Below are positions 6,913 through 16,625 of a stretch of 64,000 nt of DNA, piece after piece. Source of the stretch: a bacterium (lineage in GTDB: Bacteria; Bacteroidota; Ignavibacteria; Kapaibacteriales; UBA7675); the NCBI GenBank assembly GCA_030430495.1, contig JAUIKM010000008.1:108870-172869 (forward strand). The letters are read 5' to 3'. The position numbers and the translations under genes are program-made. Every line of letters begins with the position of its first letter. The stretch's first letter is position 1. The notes below the pieces were generated by a model. The model saw only the letters and a list, made by a program, of their open reading frames with translations. It was not told where the DNA came from and did no database searches.

Positions 6913-9798
6913 ATGAATGTACGATTCAGTAGGATTGCCGCAACGGCAATTCTAGTGGTGGCATTTCTGTGTTCAGGAATCCCGGCCTTTGCGCAAGGCA
7001 CCGGCATCATTACAGGAACTGTTGTTAACAAGGCGGACGGCAAGCCGGTGATCGGCGCCACCGTTTTTATCGTCGGCACCAAACTGGGTGGATTCTCCAA
7101 CCAGGATGGTAAATACACCATCAAAAATGTGCCGATCGGAACTCATGCCCTGAAGATTTCGAGTGTCGGTCTGGCGCCCTACAACGTCACAGACATTGTC
7201 GTGACCGAGGGCAATGCCACCAGGGTCGACGTGGCGATGGAGACAAACGATGTGACGACGGAAGAAATCGTCGTTACCGCCCGCGTGCTGCGCAACAATG
7301 AGTCGGCTCTGCTGGGGCAGCGCTCCAAAGCGGTTGCCATGAGCGACGCCATCGGCGTGGACCGCATCGAAAAGACGGGCAGCGGCGACGCCGGCGAGGC
7401 CGTCAGCAATATCACCGGCGCTTCGCTGGTGGACGGCAAATACGTCTACATCCGCGGCCTGGGCGATCGCTATTCGAACGTGCAGCTCAACGGATCGGCG
7501 CTGCCGAGTTCGGACCCGAACCGCAAGGCGGTCCAGCTCGACGTTTTCCCGACCAACCTGCTCGACAACATTGTGACGATCAAAACATTCACGCCCGACA
7601 AACCCGGCGACTTCACCGGCGGCAGCGTGAACATCGGCACAAAATCTTTCCCGGAACAATTCACATTCAAACTGGGCGCGAGTACGACATTTGACTCGCA
7701 GGCCTCGCTGAACGACAACTTCCTGACCTACGGCACCGGCGACGGCGACTGGCTGGGCAGCGACGACGGCACGCGCGAGCTGCCCGGATCGGTGGCAAAC
7801 CTGGCCAAAGAAGATTTTCCCGAAGTCAACTCCGTGTTCAGCGACGAAGAAGGCGCGAATCGGCTCGACCAGATTACGCGCGAATTCAACCCTGAAATGG
7901 AAGTGAAAACCGGCAGCGCGCCTGTCAATCAAAGCTTTTCGCTGGCAATCGGCACCAACGCGGATCTGAACGGCCGCCAACTGGGTGTGCTCGGCAGCGT
8001 GACCTACAAACGCAGCTTCTCATTTTACGAAAACGGAGAAGCCGGTCGTTGGAAGCTGACCGGTCCGACGGCGCTGACGCTCAACCGCGAGGCCGAACTC
8101 TCGGATTCAAAAGGAACTTCCGAAGCGCTGATGAGCGGACTGGCGACGATCGCCTACATGCCCGCCGACAACCACGAAGTCAGCTCGACGGTGATGCTCA
8201 GTCAAAGCGGTACGTCGACGGCGCGTTTTCAGCAGGGTTTCTACTCGACGCTGCAGAATCCGGCGACGCAGACCTTCCAGACGCGCACGCTGCTCTACAA
8301 CGAGCGCAGCGTTCTGGCGATTCAGGGCGCGGGTAAACACTATTTTCCCGAGCTGGAGTCAACGCCCATCCGCCTGAACTGGAATATCTCCAAAACGACA
8401 TCGACGCAGGAAGAACCGGATCTGCGCTTCTTCTCGAATCACTTCTCGGTTGACGAAGACGACCCGACCGATACAAATTTCCGCATTGCAGCGACAAACT
8501 ACATCGCTCCTTCGCGCTACTTCCGCGATCTGGAAGACGACATTCTGGAAATGCGTTCCGACCTCGAAATGACGATCGACACGTGGACGAGCAAAACCGG
8601 TTCGGTGAAAATCGGCGGATTGTACAGCAGTACCACGCGCGATTTCAACGAGCGTCGCTTCCAGTACAACAGCGGTTCCCAGGGCGTGCCCTACAACGGT
8701 TCGCCGAACGACTTTGTCTCCGGAAAGAACATCGGCATCATCGACGCGTCGGGCACCTTCTTCACGATGGGCAACAACATTCAGGATGTGTCCGAGCCGA
8801 AGAACAGCTACAAGGGCGAACAAAACGTCAACGCGGCCTACGCCATGGTTGATCTGCCCGTGACGGAAGAACTGAGGTTCATCGGCGGCGCACGCCTGGA
8901 AACGACCGACATCAAGGTGTTCACGGCGGATGAAGACGCCGAGCGCGCCGACATCGACGAGACCGACATTCTGGGTTCGCTCAACATCGTGTATGCACTC
9001 GACGAGAGCATGAACATTCGCGCCGCGGCGACGCAGACGCTGGCGCGTCCGACCTTCCGCGAACTGGCGCCTTTTTCCTCGTTCAACTTCATCGGCGACT
9101 ACATCGAAACCGGCAATACCGAACTGGAACGCACGACGGTCGTCAACTACGACCTGCGCTGGGAGTGGTTTGTCCGCCCCGGTGAGATCCTGGCGGTCAG
9201 CGGCTTCTACAAAGACTTCACGAATCCGATCGAACGCGTCATCCTGAACGAAAACGGCGAAGTCCAATATCAGAACGTCGACAAAGCGACGGTCTACGGC
9301 GCCGAGCTTGAAGCGCGCAAGTCGCTGGACGAGATCAGCGAGATGCTGTCCAACTTCCAGATCGGCATGAACTTCACGCTGGTGCAGTCGCGGGTCGACA
9401 TCGAAGCCGACGAGTTGGAAGTGATCAAGGCCTCGGATCCCGAAGCATCCGATACGCGCCAGATGTACGGCCAGTCGCCCTACATTCTGAACATGGATCT
9501 TTCCTACAGCAACCTCGAATCCGGCACGAACGTCGCGTTGAGCTACAACATCTTCGGTGAGCGCCTTGCCGCTGTAACGCTCGGAGGCACGCCGGACGTG
9601 TTTGAACAGCCGCGCGGCATGTTGAACCTGACGTTTTCGCAGAACATTACGGACGAGCTTGTCCTGAAGGGCAGCGCCTCCAACCTGTTGGACGCCTCCT
9701 ACGAAGAGACGCAGGAGTACCGTGGCACGAGCTACAACTTCCAGCGCTACACCCTCGGCCAGGACTTCAACCTTGGAATCAGCTACTCGATCCAGTAA
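6913..9798 (+). CDS. TonB-dependent outer-membrane receptor with carboxypeptidase-regulatory-like domain
   Basis: 961 aa from ATG 6913 (preferred over TTG 6901). A signal peptide ends at 'GIPAFAQ'. Residues ~25-115 form a CarboxypepD_reg-like beta-sandwich ('GTVVNKADGKPVIGATVFI'), followed by a TonB-box-like 'EEIVVTA', a plug domain with 'YIRGLGDRYSNVQLNG', and a 22-strand-type barrel ending 'NLGISYSIQ' with a terminal aromatic-rich segment. It should import a ligand across the outer membrane with TonB energy. There is no SusD-like partner; the next gene encodes a T9SS-exported beta-helix protein, which may be its surface partner. Substrate unknown. Confidence 0.93.
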   Translation: MNVRFSRIAATAILVVAFLCSGIPAFAQGTGIITGTVVNKADGKPVIGATVFIVGTKLGGFSNQDGKYTIKNVPIGTHALKISSVGLAPYNVTDIVVTEGNATRVDVAMETNDVTTEEIVVTARVLRNNESALLGQRSKAVAMSDAIGVDRIEKTGSGDAGEAVSNITGASLVDGKYVYIRGLGDRYSNVQLNGSALPSSDPNRKAVQLDVFPTNLLDNIVTIKTFTPDKPGDFTGGSVNIGTKSFPEQFTFKLGASTTFDSQASLNDNFLTYGTGDGDWLGSDDGTRELPGSVANLAKEDFPEVNSVFSDEEGANRLDQITREFNPEMEVKTGSAPVNQSFSLAIGTNADLNGRQLGVLGSVTYKRSFSFYENGEAGRWKLTGPTALTLNREAELSDSKGTSEALMSGLATIAYMPADNHEVSSTVMLSQSGTSTARFQQGFYSTLQNPATQTFQTRTLLYNERSVLAIQGAGKHYFPELESTPIRLNWNISKTTSTQEEPDLRFFSNHFSVDEDDPTDTNFRIAATNYIAPSRYFRDLEDDILEMRSDLEMTIDTWTSKTGSVKIGGLYSSTTRDFNERRFQYNSGSQGVPYNGSPNDFVSGKNIGIIDASGTFFTMGNNIQDVSEPKNSYKGEQNVNAAYAMVDLPVTEELRFIGGARLETTDIKVFTADEDAERADIDETDILGSLNIVYALDESMNIRAAATQTLARPTFRELAPFSSFNFIGDYIETGNTELERTTVVNYDLRWEWFVRPGEILAVSGFYKDFTNPIERVILNENGEVQYQNVDKATVYGAELEARKSLDEISEMLSNFQIGMNFTLVQSRVDIEADELEVIKASDPEASDTRQMYGQSPYILNMDLSYSNLESGTNVALSYNIFGERLAAVTLGGTPDVFEQPRGMLNLTFSQNITDELVLKGSASNLLDASYEETQEYRGTSYNFQRYTLGQDFNLGISYSIQ

Positions 9799-10078
9799 GT
9801 CGATCGGGACTGCGGGAAATTCGACGGTGCGCACTCTTTCCGGAACAAGCCGCATCGTCGAAATTCCCGCCGCGGAGCGATGCCCTCCGAGGCCGGGACA
9901 AGCTTTAACGCATAGATTTTCGCTCCCGCTTTAACACAACACGGCGCTTGAAAAACAACACGTGAACTCACGCTTGCACAAACAAGCGCAGGGAGCCTCT
10001 GTGCCTGAAATTCAGAACTGACTGCAAAAGATGATAGATACTAACGCCTGTCTCGAACCCTTTCGGAGGTTTTCCTTT

Positions 10079-13036
10079 ATGCATCGCTTTCTACTGTTGG
10101 TTTTAGTCTGTCTGTTTGTGCCGGCTCTCAGTCTTGCACAAATTCAGGTAACGGATGCCGATATCAACGGCAACGTCACCTGGACGGCCGATAATGTTTA
10201 CGTCCTTAACGGTTTTGTTTTTGTTGAAAACGGCGAGTCGCTCACGATTGAGCCCGGTACGGTCATCCAGGCCAAACCCGGTCAGGGCGCCAACGCCAGT
10301 GCGCTGATCATTGCTCGCGGCGGCAAGATTTTTGCCGACGGCAACGCGTCCAATCCGATCATTTTCACGGCTGAAAACGACGACGTCACCAATCCCAACG
10401 ACATTCCCAAACTGGCCAAAGGCCTCTGGGGCGGTCTGCTGATTCTTGGCAACGCCGTTGTTAACACCGCTTCCGGTACAGGCAACGTGGAAGGTCTGCC
10501 CGAGTCCGAGCGCACGGAATACGGCGGTCCGGACGACGACGACAACTCCGGTATCCTGCGTTACATCTCCATCCGTCACGGCGGCAGCCTGATTGGCGGC
10601 AACAACGAGATCAACGGTCTGACGCTCGCCGGCGTAGGTCGCGGAACGACGATCGAGCACATCGAGATCTTCTCGAACTTCGACGACGGTATCGAGTGGT
10701 TCGGCGGCACGGCTCAGGTCAAATACGCCATCTCCGCTTTCTGCGGCGACGACGGTTTCGACTACGACGAAGGCTGGCGCGGCAAAGGCCAGTTCTGGCT
10801 GTCGATCCACGGCCCGAACGCCGGCGGTTCCGGCGGCGAGCACGACGGCGGCACCGAGCCGGAAGACGGCACACCCTATGCCGAGCCGCGCATCTACAAC
10901 GCGACTTACATCGGTTCCGGCGTCGACAGCGAAAATGACGACAATACACTGGCCGTCAACCTGCGTGACAACGCCGGCGGCCACTACTACAACAGCATCA
11001 TTACGGACTTCCCGGGTACGGGCGTCAATATCGAGGATCTGGCCGACGGTCAGGACAGCCGCCAGCGCTACGAAGACGGTCAACTGACGTTCATGAACAA
11101 CATCTGGTGGGACTTCGGTGCGGGCAACACGTTGAACGACATCATCCAGAATGACGGCGAATTCGGCGCTGCACTGGCAACGGCCTTTGCGGAAGGCGGC
11201 AACCTGGTTGAGAACCCGATGCTGACGAAGATCAGCCGCACAGACGACAGAACCTTCGACCCGCGTCCCGCGACCGGTAGCCCGGCGATCGACGCCGACA
11301 ATGCCGCTGCGGTTCCGGCCGACGGTTTCTTCGACAACGCCGGATTTGTCGGTGCGTTCAACGGCGTTCAAAACTGGACGCTCGGCTGGACGGCGCTGGA
11401 TCAATACGGCTATATCTCCAACACGGACGTCGAACCGGAAGTTGTCAACGTCTTTGACAGCGACATGAACGGCGATGTTCTGTGGTCCGCGACAAACACC
11501 TACGTGCTGAACGGTTTTGTCTTTGTGGAAGACGGTGAGTCGCTGACCATCGAACCGGGTACGGTCATCCAGGCCAAACCGGGTCAGGGCGCCAACGCCA
11601 GTGCGCTTATCATCGCGCGCGGCGGCCGCATCAACGCCAACGGTACGTCGGAGAAACCGATCATCTTCACGGCTGAGGGCGACGACGTCAACGATCCGGC
11701 CGACATTCCCACCATGGCTCGCTCGCTCTGGGGCGGTCTGATCGTTCTCGGTAACGCGCGCACCAACACGGCGTCCGGTACCGGCAACGTCGAAGGCGTG
11801 CCCGAGTCGGTTCGCACCGAGTACGGCGGCGACAATGACAATGACAACTCCGGTATCCTGCGCTACATCTCGATCCGTCACGGCGGCAGCCTGATCGGCG
11901 GTAACAACGAGATCAACGGTCTGACGCTCGGCGCCGTCGGCTCCGGTACGACGATCGAATACATCGAAATCTTCTCGAACTTCGACGACGGCATCGAATG
12001 GTTCGGCGGTACGGCTCAGGTCAAATACGCCGCCGCCATCTTCTGCGGCGACGACGGCTTCGACTACGACGAAGGCTGGCGCGGTAAAGGCCAATTCTGG
12101 CTGAACTACAACGAAGCCAATGCCGGTGGATCCGCAGGTGAACACGACGGCGGCACGGAGCCGGAAGACGGCCAGCCCTATGCCGAGCCCAACATCTACA
12201 ACGCCACGTACATCGGTTCCGGCGTAAACAGCACAAACGACGACAACACGATCGCGATCAACATGCGCGACAACGCCGGCGGTCACTACACCAACAGTAT
12301 CATCACGGACTTCCCCGGCAAAGCTCTGTCGGTCGAAGACCTGAATGACGGTGAAGACAGCCGCAAGCGTTTCGAAAACGGCCAACTGTCCTTCCGCAAC
12401 AACATCTGGTGGGGCTTCGGCGACGGCAATACGCCGGCCGATTTCGTTGCGGGCGAGGGCGAATGGCAGACGGCGCTGATCAACGGTCTGACGTCCAACA
12501 ACAACCTGGTTCAAGACCCGATGCTGGGCAATATCGATGCACGCGGCGCCATGTGGATGTTCGACCCGCGTCCGGTTGCGGGCAGCCCGGCTCTGGATGC
12601 CGCCAACGTGGCCGACGTTCCTGGCGGAGATCCCTTCTTTGTTCAAGCTCCGTACATCGGCGCATTTGGACAGGGCCAGAACTGGTTGACCTACAACAAC
12701 TGGTCGGCCGCTTCGCAGTACGGCGTCATTTCCGACGTGATTGACGAGTCCATCGTCGACGCTCAGTCCTCCTCCGACGTCACCGTTCGCGCATTCCCGA
12801 ACCCGACCGTCGACAATGTCTGGGTCCGTTACAACCTGCCCAAAACGCAGCTTGTCACGATCAAACTGGTTGACGCTCGCGGCAACACGGTGATCTCCAT
12901 CGTCGACGGCGAGCAGCGCATGGAAGGTGTGTACCAGTTTAACCTGGACGTGAGCGACCTGGCTGTCGGTGCGTACTTCTTCACTGTTGAAGCTGAAGGC
13001 GCCGCGGTAATGGAAACGATTAACATTGTGCGCTAA
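10079..13036 (+). CDS. Secreted protein of two tandem beta-helix-like halves with T9SS CTD
   Basis: 985 aa from ATG 10079, which has TTCGGAGG upstream and starts a clear signal peptide ending 'ALSLAQ'. The mature protein consists of two homologous halves of 434 residues: 'FVFVENGESLTIEPGTVIQ' in the first is matched by 'FVFVEDGESLTIEPGTVIQ' in the second, exactly 1302 bases apart. Sequence style (Gly/Asn/Asp-rich, repeated short strands) suggests parallel beta-helix folds. The last ~80 residues are a T9SS CTD ('AFPNPTVDNVWVRYNLPKT', 'VGAYFFTVEAEG'). It follows the TonB receptor on the same strand, so the two may act together at the cell surface. Confidence 0.9.
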   Translation: MHRFLLLVLVCLFVPALSLAQIQVTDADINGNVTWTADNVYVLNGFVFVENGESLTIEPGTVIQAKPGQGANASALIIARGGKIFADGNASNPIIFTAENDDVTNPNDIPKLAKGLWGGLLILGNAVVNTASGTGNVEGLPESERTEYGGPDDDDNSGILRYISIRHGGSLIGGNNEINGLTLAGVGRGTTIEHIEIFSNFDDGIEWFGGTAQVKYAISAFCGDDGFDYDEGWRGKGQFWLSIHGPNAGGSGGEHDGGTEPEDGTPYAEPRIYNATYIGSGVDSENDDNTLAVNLRDNAGGHYYNSIITDFPGTGVNIEDLADGQDSRQRYEDGQLTFMNNIWWDFGAGNTLNDIIQNDGEFGAALATAFAEGGNLVENPMLTKISRTDDRTFDPRPATGSPAIDADNAAAVPADGFFDNAGFVGAFNGVQNWTLGWTALDQYGYISNTDVEPEVVNVFDSDMNGDVLWSATNTYVLNGFVFVEDGESLTIEPGTVIQAKPGQGANASALIIARGGRINANGTSEKPIIFTAEGDDVNDPADIPTMARSLWGGLIVLGNARTNTASGTGNVEGVPESVRTEYGGDNDNDNSGILRYISIRHGGSLIGGNNEINGLTLGAVGSGTTIEYIEIFSNFDDGIEWFGGTAQVKYAAAIFCGDDGFDYDEGWRGKGQFWLNYNEANAGGSAGEHDGGTEPEDGQPYAEPNIYNATYIGSGVNSTNDDNTIAINMRDNAGGHYTNSIITDFPGKALSVEDLNDGEDSRKRFENGQLSFRNNIWWGFGDGNTPADFVAGEGEWQTALINGLTSNNNLVQDPMLGNIDARGAMWMFDPRPVAGSPALDAANVADVPGGDPFFVQAPYIGAFGQGQNWLTYNNWSAASQYGVISDVIDESIVDAQSSSDVTVRAFPNPTVDNVWVRYNLPKTQLVTIKLVDARGNTVISIVDGEQRMEGVYQFNLDVSDLAVGAYFFTVEAEGAAVMETINIVR

Positions 13037-13418
13037 GAGCAGTGTTTAAGCGGTCTGACCGCGTGTTAAACACGGTTCCGGGCGCCTCCTGAAAGTGGGA
13101 GAGCCTTGCACTGGAGAAAGGGAGTTTCGACCTCGGTCGGAGCTCCCTTGTTTATTTTAAAGCACTGCACCCGATGGATTAAACGGGCCTTTTTACCGCC
13201 ATCTGATTGCAGCGCCGTTCCGGCTCGCTTTCTGACCTTTTTGTTTGTTTTGCAGTTTTCAGCCTGACAATGAAATGTCGGTCATTTGGCAGCGCGAGAA
13301 AACTATACCCGATCCAATGAATGCTGTGAACTTTTTGCATTTTACTGCGTAGGGTCGCCAATCGTTGATGAGTCAACTGTTGTCATATCAAGCACTACTC
13401 CCGGGGGAATGGTCCGGC
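13037..13418. other. Intergenic region with terminator and recurrent motif
   Basis: Contains a hairpin terminator at 13118-13158 and a CTGACCTTTTTGTTTGT motif at about 13235-13251. No gene is convincing between them. Confidence 0.5.
13118..13158 (+). terminator. Rho-independent terminator after the beta-helix gene
   Basis: AAGGGAG pairs with CTCCCTT around an inner GACC/GGTC stem, followed by GTTTATTTT. Confidence 0.8.
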
Positions 13419-14234
13419 ATGAATCAGAGCGAGGAGACTGCGAACTTCAGGATTCGCAAGTTTTATATGGACTGTGTCGACGCAGCCGGGAACGGCCGCA
13501 TCATGTACCACGCGCATCTGAATTGGGGGCGCCTGGCGTTCAACTACGTCGGCGATCTGCGTTTTTCGCAGGATGTGAGTCTCGGCACGCGCGGCAGACT
13601 TGTGCGCACGCCGCCGCCGCACTTTGCGCCTCGGACTCCGCGCACATTGACCTGGGACTGCCCGTCGCTTGACACTTCCGGCACGTGGACAAGCAAAAGG
13701 GACCTTGTATCAAAGCGCCTGCTGCAAACAGCCGAGGGAGAAGTTAACTGGACCTGTTTACAGCCCGCGGCCCATGCCGAAGTTAACAGTGGCGGCGCAA
13801 GGCGTTTAAGCGGGGCGGGATACACGGAGTGTCTGGATCTGACGATAAAACCCTGGCGTCTGCCGATAGAACAACTGCGCTGGGGGCGTTTCCTGGCTGA
13901 AAATGAATCAATTGTCTGGATCGAGTGGCGCGGCCCACATCCGCTGAACCTGGTGTTCCGCAACGGACGGCAGGTTGACGGCGCTCAGATTGGCGATCGG
14001 TCTGTCCGCGCAGGGCTTGACGACTGGGAGCTGCACTTTACCGACTCTTTAACGCTGCGCGAGGGAACGCTGCTCACAACGGTCTTCGATAAAATCCCGC
14101 TGATTAAACAGAGCATTCCCATGAGAATGTTAAACGCCCATGAATGCAAGTGGCGCAGCCGCGGCACATTTAGCTGTAAATCGGCATCGCCGGTCGGCGG
14201 CTGGGCAATTCACGAAAAAGTACAATGGCGGTAA
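13419..14234 (+). CDS. Conserved-looking hypothetical protein, possibly CrtC/AttH lipocalin-like
   Basis: About 271 aa from ATG 13419 (GGGGGAA 8 bases upstream); the frame extends to 13365. No signal peptide. Trp/Tyr/Arg-rich beta strands such as 'RKFYMDCVDAAGNG', 'IMYHAHLNWGRLAFNYVG' and 'ECLDLTIKPWRLPIEQLRWG' resemble the beta-barrel style of carotenoid 1,2-hydratase (CrtC)/AttH-type proteins, but I am not sure of this family. Its last codons overlap the start of the following membrane lipid-enzyme gene by 10 bases, so the two are translationally coupled and probably act in one lipid-related pathway. Confidence 0.7.
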   Translation: MNQSEETANFRIRKFYMDCVDAAGNGRIMYHAHLNWGRLAFNYVGDLRFSQDVSLGTRGRLVRTPPPHFAPRTPRTLTWDCPSLDTSGTWTSKRDLVSKRLLQTAEGEVNWTCLQPAAHAEVNSGGARRLSGAGYTECLDLTIKPWRLPIEQLRWGRFLAENESIVWIEWRGPHPLNLVFRNGRQVDGAQIGDRSVRAGLDDWELHFTDSLTLREGTLLTTVFDKIPLIKQSIPMRMLNAHECKWRSRGTFSCKSASPVGGWAIHEKVQWR

Positions 14235-16174
14235 CAATGAAAAACAGCCTGAACGTTGGCGCTGTGTTGTACGGAGCGCTCTTTGTAATTGCTCTGCCTT
14301 TTCTGTTGATTTGCTGGTCTGTCGCTGCCGAATCGCTGGTGTCGCTGCCCCTGCCGTCTGTCCCGTTGTTGGGGCTTTGTTTAAGCGCGGTGGGCGCGTC
14401 GTTGATGCTGGTCGCCATGTGGCAGCTCATGCGCCGCGGTGAAGGGCTGCCGATGAATCTTTATCCGCCGCGCAAATTTGTCGACAGCGGACTCTATCGT
14501 TTGGTCGCGCATCCGATCTACGTCGGCGCGTGTTTAAGTGTCGTTGGAGCTTCATTGTACTTTGAATCCGCCGCGGCATTCTGGTTGATCACGCCGGTGT
14601 TTGTTCTGTCGTGTCTTGCACTTCTGTTGGGTTATGAGGTCGAAGCCATTGAACAACGTTTCGGTCCGCGGCAAACAGAAAAGCTGTTGAGTTTACCGCT
14701 GGCTTCATCTGCCCCGGCTTCTTTGCGCGATCGCATTAACGTCTATCTGCTTGTATTGATTCCCTGGTTGATTGTGTATGAGCTGGTGATATTTATCGGA
14801 GTGCCCGACGGAGCGATTTCGACATTGTTGCCGTTTGAAGCGCACTTCCCGGTTCTTGAATGGACTGAATTGTTTTACGCTTTTGCCTACGTGTTTGTAG
14901 CCGTATTCCCGGTCGTGGCGCGCCGGCGCGATCAATTGCGTTCATTTTCGACTGCGGTCTTGTTTGCATCGGCGGTTGGATTTTTCCTGATGTTTATTCT
15001 TCCGCTGATTGCAGCGCCCAAAGCATTTGAGCCGACCGGCCTGCTCGGCGACATGTTAATGTTCGAGCGCGCGTACGACGCACCGACGGCGGCTTTTCCC
15101 TCGTTTCACGTGACGCTTGCATTTATAGCGGCCTGGGCATACGCTTTGGTCTGGCCGCGTATGAAAGTGGTGTGGTATACGCTTGCCTGTGCAATTGGAC
15201 TGAGTTGTTTAACAACGGGAATGCACGGCCTGATAGATGTTGCGGGTGGGTTTATTCTGTTTGTTGCGACGGTTAAACGCAGCGTCATCTGGCGTCGGAC
15301 GTTGGACCTTTGTCAGCGCGTCGCAAATTCCTGGAGCAGCCGGCGGATCGGTCCAGTCCGGATCATCAACTATGCGAAATACGCCGGAGCCGGCACGATG
15401 CTGGGGGTGTTGTTGATTGCGTTTGTGTTGGGGCCGGACTACATACCGGCGGTTTTGATAACGGGAATTGCATCCATCCTTGGCGCGGGAATCTGGGCAC
15501 AGGTGGTGGAGGGAGCGAGCGGGCTTTCGCGACCTTTTGGTTATTACGGCAGCATGGTCGCCGGATTGTTTTGCACGCTGGTGTATTCAGTATGTACGGA
15601 TGTCGACTTCATGGTGTTGACCGGAGCGTTTGTTCTGGCGGCGCCCTGGATCCAGGCCGTTGGTCGTTTGCGCTGTTTTGTTCAGGGCTGCTGTCACGGC
15701 AAGGAGACGACGCCGGAGCTGGGAATCCGTCATTTTCATCCAAAATCGCGTGTTTGCACGATGTCGAATCTGCGCGGCCGCCCGCTGCATGCGACGCCTT
15801 TGTATTCCATTATAGCCAACGTGGTTACAGGCTTTTTACTGCTGCGATTGTACTGGTCATCCGTCGACGCGGCGCTGATTGTCGGTTTGTACCTGATTCT
15901 GGCGGGCATTTCGCGTTTTGTCGAAGAGGCGTACCGCGGCGAGCCGCAGACGCCGTGGTGGGGTGGTTTGCGACTGTATCAGTGGGCGGCGGTCGCGAGT
16001 GTGCTCATCGGCATAGTTGTGACGATGTTTGCTTCCGGAACGACCTTGCCGCCGATGAGTTTTTCGTGGGAAGCGGTGCTGATCGCACTTTTTTTCGGCC
16101 TGGTAGTTTTTGTGGCCATGGGCGTGGATTTTCCGAAATCCGGCCGGAAATTGTCGAGGTTGGGACCGGTGTGA
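14225..16174 (+). CDS. Triple-domain polytopic membrane protein: isoprenylcysteine methyltransferase-like, PAP2-like, Lgt-like
   Basis: 649 aa, very hydrophobic throughout. Residues ~1-150 look like an ICMT/phospholipid methyltransferase ('LYRLVAHPIYVGACLSVVG'). Residues ~160-380 contain a PAP2-type phosphatase core ('AAFPSFHVTLAFIAAWAYAL' and 'TTGMHGLIDVAGG', giving the two His of the family). Residues ~385-649 resemble prolipoprotein diacylglyceryl transferase ('GRLRCFVQGCCHGK', 'RPLHATPLYSIIAN', 'ILAGISRFVEEAYRG'). All parts are inner-membrane lipid enzymes. Start ATG 14225 overlaps the upstream gene. The fusion is most likely real, as the frame is continuous. It is not the housekeeping Lgt, whose gene would normally stand alone. 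Substrates are unknown. Confidence 0.85.
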   Translation: MAVTMKNSLNVGAVLYGALFVIALPFLLICWSVAAESLVSLPLPSVPLLGLCLSAVGASLMLVAMWQLMRRGEGLPMNLYPPRKFVDSGLYRLVAHPIYVGACLSVVGASLYFESAAAFWLITPVFVLSCLALLLGYEVEAIEQRFGPRQTEKLLSLPLASSAPASLRDRINVYLLVLIPWLIVYELVIFIGVPDGAISTLLPFEAHFPVLEWTELFYAFAYVFVAVFPVVARRRDQLRSFSTAVLFASAVGFFLMFILPLIAAPKAFEPTGLLGDMLMFERAYDAPTAAFPSFHVTLAFIAAWAYALVWPRMKVVWYTLACAIGLSCLTTGMHGLIDVAGGFILFVATVKRSVIWRRTLDLCQRVANSWSSRRIGPVRIINYAKYAGAGTMLGVLLIAFVLGPDYIPAVLITGIASILGAGIWAQVVEGASGLSRPFGYYGSMVAGLFCTLVYSVCTDVDFMVLTGAFVLAAPWIQAVGRLRCFVQGCCHGKETTPELGIRHFHPKSRVCTMSNLRGRPLHATPLYSIIANVVTGFLLLRLYWSSVDAALIVGLYLILAGISRFVEEAYRGEPQTPWWGGLRLYQWAAVASVLIGIVVTMFASGTTLPPMSFSWEAVLIALFFGLVVFVAMGVDFPKSGRKLSRLGPV

Positions 16175-16625
16175 GGATCAGTCCGTATTTTTGTGTGATT
16201 CAGCAATAAAATGAGCCTCAAAAATACGTATAACTGACTACGTAGTAGTTGCGCTGGCTACAAATAGCCAGAACTGCAATTCCATACCGGTAATCGCACT
16301 TTTAACCAGTATTGGTCAATCAATCACTACTGCATTAATTGATAGAAGTCTCGTCAGGTTGACATATTGTGCTAGTATATTCTTGAATAATATGTAGCAT
16401 GTTATATTCATGGTATTAACGGGTATATACGGTAGAGCATCAGTCTCATCCGTTCAGATCTTATTCCTGGCCTTTCATTACGTATTCTCCACATTGCTTG
16501 ATGGGCGAAGTGTTATTCGTTACATATATTTGTTTTTAATGTTATTTGCTTAAATTGGGCGCAATTAAAAAAACGATACGCCTGGACATGGTGCTCAATC
16601 CTCAAATTGAACAGGTATCAAAAAG
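16175..16625. other. AT-rich intergenic region at the left border of the array
   Basis: Composition becomes clearly AT-richer from about 16200. A short inverted repeat (CTGGCTA..TAGCCAG) lies at 16253-16271 and could be a weak terminator. No gene or clear promoter is visible. Confidence 0.4.

Noticed and set aside
8359..9855. 498-aa minus-strand open frame opposite the TonB receptor
   Set aside because: Antisense to a well-supported receptor gene; no ribosome binding site or recognisable domain.
10103..12646. 847-aa minus-strand open frame opposite the beta-helix gene
   Set aside because: Lies wholly inside a gene with signal peptide, internal duplication and CTD; it is an antisense by-product of GC-rich codon use.
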